This document shows positions 28,891-30,677 of a stretch of DNA of 30,677 nt, one piece after another. The notes under the pieces are model-generated. The model worked only from the letters and a program-made list of their open reading frames with translations, was not told the origin of the DNA and ran no database searches. Both the position numbers and the translations under genes were made by a program. Numbering within the stretch: the first letter of the stretch is position 1; each line of letters begins with the position of its first letter. Source of the stretch: Bacteroidia bacterium (GTDB lineage: Bacteria > Bacteroidota > Bacteroidia > Bacteroidales > Paludibacteraceae); NCBI GenBank assembly GCA_021152555.1, contig JAGKVE010000017.1, positions 1 through 30,677 on the forward strand. The letters are read 5' to 3'.

Positions 28891-30677
28891 ATGAACAAAA
28901 CACAACTTTTGAATCGCGCAGCGGATAACATTCGTATCCTGGCTGCCGCAGCAGTAGAAAAAGCAAAGAGTGGTCACCCGGGCGGTGCTATGGGTGGCGC
29001 AGACTTCATCAACGTCCTCTTTAGCGAGTTCTTGGAATACGATCCGGACAATGCCGGTTGGGAAGCGCGTGACCGTTTCTTCCTCGACCCCGGGCACATG
29101 GCGCCGATGCTCTACGGACAGCTCTGTCTGGCAGGCAAGTTCACGCTCGAAGACCTCAAGAACCTCCGTCAATGGGGTTCGGTAACTCCGGGTCACCCGG
29201 AGCGTGAGATTGAGCGAATGATTGAGAACACCTCCGGTCCTCTCGGTCAGGGACACACGTTCGCAGTCGGAGCTGCCATCGCAGCCAAGTGGTTCAACCA
29301 GCGCTACGGCGAGATTCATAACCCGACCATCTATGCCTTCATCTCCGATGGTGGCGTGCAGGAAGAGATCTCGCAGGGCGCAGGCCGTCTCGCAGGACAC
29401 CTCGGACTCGACAACCTCGTCATGTTCTACGACTCCAACGCCATCCAGCTCTCCACGGGTTGCAGCGAAGTGACCTCCGAAGATGTAGCAGCCAAATACA
29501 AGGCTTGGGGATGGTACGTACAGGAGATTCCGGGTAACGACCCCGACGCTATCCGCGAGGCGCTCATCAAAGCCAAAGCCCATAAAGGCGAACCGTCGCT
29601 CATCATCGGTCATACAACCATGGGCAAGGGCTGCGTGACAGCGGAAGGTGCTAACTGGGAAGGCAAATGTTCGACCCACGGCGCGCCGCTCTCCAAAGCC
29701 GGAGCATCCTTCGAGAAGACCATCGAGCATCTTGGCGGTAATCCCGAAGACCCGTTCGTCATCTTCCCAGAAGTGAAGAAACTGTACGACGACCGCGCAG
29801 CGGAACTGCGTGAACTCTGCAACAAGAAATACGAGGCATACTACGAGTGGGCGCAAGCGAACCCGCTCGCCGCTAACGAATACGAGACTTTCATGTCCGG
29901 CGAGACACCATGCATCGACTGGAGTCTGATTGAGCAAAAACCCGGAGCGGCAACCCGCAATGCCTCAGCGACCGTCCTCAGCCATCTGGCAGAGAACGTG
30001 GGCAATATGATTGTTTCTTCCGCTGACCTCTCGAACTCCGATAAGACCGACGGTTTCCTCAAGAAGACCCACGCTTTCAAGAAAGGCGATTTCAGCGGTC
30101 AATTCCTCCAAGCCGGTGTTTCCGAGCTCACCATGGCGTGTGTGATGATCGGAATGGCGCTTCACGGAGGAATCATCCCTGCCTGCGGTACGTTCTTTGT
30201 CTTCTCCGATTACATGAAACCCGCGGTACGTATGGCGGCGCTCATGGAACTGCCGGTGAAATTCATCTGGAGCCACGATGCCTTCCGTGTCGGCGAAGAT
30301 GGTCCGACGCACGAGCCCGTAGAGCAAGAGGCGCAGATCCGTCTCATGGAAAAGCTGAAGAATCACAAGGGACACAACTCCATGTTGGTATTGCGTCCGG
30401 CCGATGTAGTAGAGACCACCGTAGCCTGGAAGTTGGCGATGGAGAATACTTCTACACCGACAGCGTTGATCTTCTCTCGTCAGAATATCAACAATTTGCC
30501 GGCTGAGACCGATCGTTATCAGGCAGAGAAGGGTGCCTACATTGTCAATGAGGATGCGAATCCCGACGTGATCTTGGTGGCTTCTGGTTCAGAGGTATCT
30601 ACATTGGTAGAGGGTGCGGCGCTGTTGCGTGCGGATGGCATCAAGTTGCGTATCGTATCCGCTCCGTCGGAAGGTCT
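28891..30677 (+). CDS. tkt: Transketolase (C-terminus cut by window edge)
   Basis: Thiamine-diphosphate enzyme of the pentose-phosphate pathway, moving two-carbon units between sugar phosphates. About 595 codons are visible of a usual ~670. Landmarks from the N-terminus: AADNIRILAAAAVEKAKSGH, then PGGAMGGADFINVLFSEFL; SVTPGHPERE; NTSGPLGQGHTFAVG; the ThDP/metal region ISDGGVQEEISQGAGRLAGH followed by NLVMFYDSNAIQLST; then the pyrimidine-binding domain (HGGIIPACGTFFVFSDYMKP) and WSHDAFRVGEDGPTHEPVEQ. The start MNKTQLLNRA follows an A/T-rich leader. No TAnnTTTG box was found in the 113-bp upstream gap, so it may be read from the upstream operon or use another promoter type. Confidence 0.95.
   Translation, partial: MNKTQLLNRAADNIRILAAAAVEKAKSGHPGGAMGGADFINVLFSEFLEYDPDNAGWEARDRFFLDPGHMAPMLYGQLCLAGKFTLEDLKNLRQWGSVTPGHPEREIERMIENTSGPLGQGHTFAVGAAIAAKWFNQRYGEIHNPTIYAFISDGGVQEEISQGAGRLAGHLGLDNLVMFYDSNAIQLSTGCSEVTSEDVAAKYKAWGWYVQEIPGNDPDAIREALIKAKAHKGEPSLIIGHTTMGKGCVTAEGANWEGKCSTHGAPLSKAGASFEKTIEHLGGNPEDPFVIFPEVKKLYDDRAAELRELCNKKYEAYYEWAQANPLAANEYETFMSGETPCIDWSLIEQKPGAATRNASATVLSHLAENVGNMIVSSADLSNSDKTDGFLKKTHAFKKGDFSGQFLQAGVSELTMACVMIGMALHGGIIPACGTFFVFSDYMKPAVRMAALMELPVKFIWSHDAFRVGEDGPTHEPVEQEAQIRLMEKLKNHKGHNSMLVLRPADVVETTVAWKLAMENTSTPTALIFSRQNINNLPAETDRYQAEKGAYIVNEDANPDVILVASGSEVSTLVEGAALLRADGIKLRIVSAPSEG

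Noticed and set aside
28828..29937. 369-codon minus-strand ORF opposite transketolase
   Set aside because: It mirrors the codon pattern of a clear tkt frame, has Cys/Phe/Arg-rich composition without domain features, and no promoter was seen for it.

Overview
The window looks like a chromosomal segment of an uncultured or poorly described member of the Bacteroidales (Bacteroidota). The support is: (i) at least eleven copies of the Bacteroidota-type promoter (-33 TTG..., -7 TAnnTTTG) and no obvious Shine-Dalgarno sequences; (ii) lineage-typical gene sets (dut / TPR protein / DUF4292-like lipoprotein / EnvC-like protein; a 29-residue COX24-like gene between HU and RNase G; a DUF6048-like protein; a Bacteroidota-type transketolase); (iii) exported proteins ending in a short conserved tail. 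No tRNA, rRNA, CRISPR array, transposase, integrase or phage gene was seen.

Layout. 1-139: a (AGAT)15 microsatellite at the left edge. Read on the minus strand it is codons 4 onward of an ORF that has its own promoter. 139-10277: a tightly packed minus-strand block, in transcription order M6 metalloprotease, YegS-type lipid kinase, dUTPase, TPR protein, DUF4292-like lipoprotein, EnvC-like protein, FKBP lipoprotein, CxxC lipoprotein, short RimM, SpoU methylase, U32 protein with a broken C-terminus. The only clear promoter for the block lies before the M6 gene. 10278-10743: divergent promoters, a 24-bp palindrome and an unlisted 56-aa ORF resembling the N-terminus of aldose 1-epimerase. 10744-11490: unknown membrane protein. 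11484-13309: panB and a FecCD-type permease. 13310-15657: a complex leader and htpG. 15652-19404: aminopeptidase P, DUF2520-like protein and mutY, with divergent promoters. 19564-21536: HU, COX24-like peptide and RNase G/E, closed by a strong terminator. 21601-26146 (minus): SDR dehydrogenase, remnant of an exported protein, S9 peptidase, acyl-ACP thioesterase and a free-standing C-terminal domain of B12-dependent ribonucleotide reductase. 26281-28777 (plus): three overlapping genes (secreted protein, membrane-anchored protein, beta-barrel-like protein). 28891-end: transketolase, cut by the window edge.

Most genes are housekeeping: rRNA/ribosome maturation, nucleotide-pool control, envelope, protein quality control, base-excision repair. 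No defence or mobile system is visible. The unusual material is the small repetitive DNA: a dispersed ~60-bp element, GC-rich hairpins inserted in frame into two conserved genes, 7-bp and 11-bp tandem arrays in and between genes, and a tetranucleotide tract at the start of an ORF that could act as a phase switch. A second clear signal is an extended -33 promoter element (TTGCGTATNTC) held exactly 23 nt from the -7 box in all eleven promoters.
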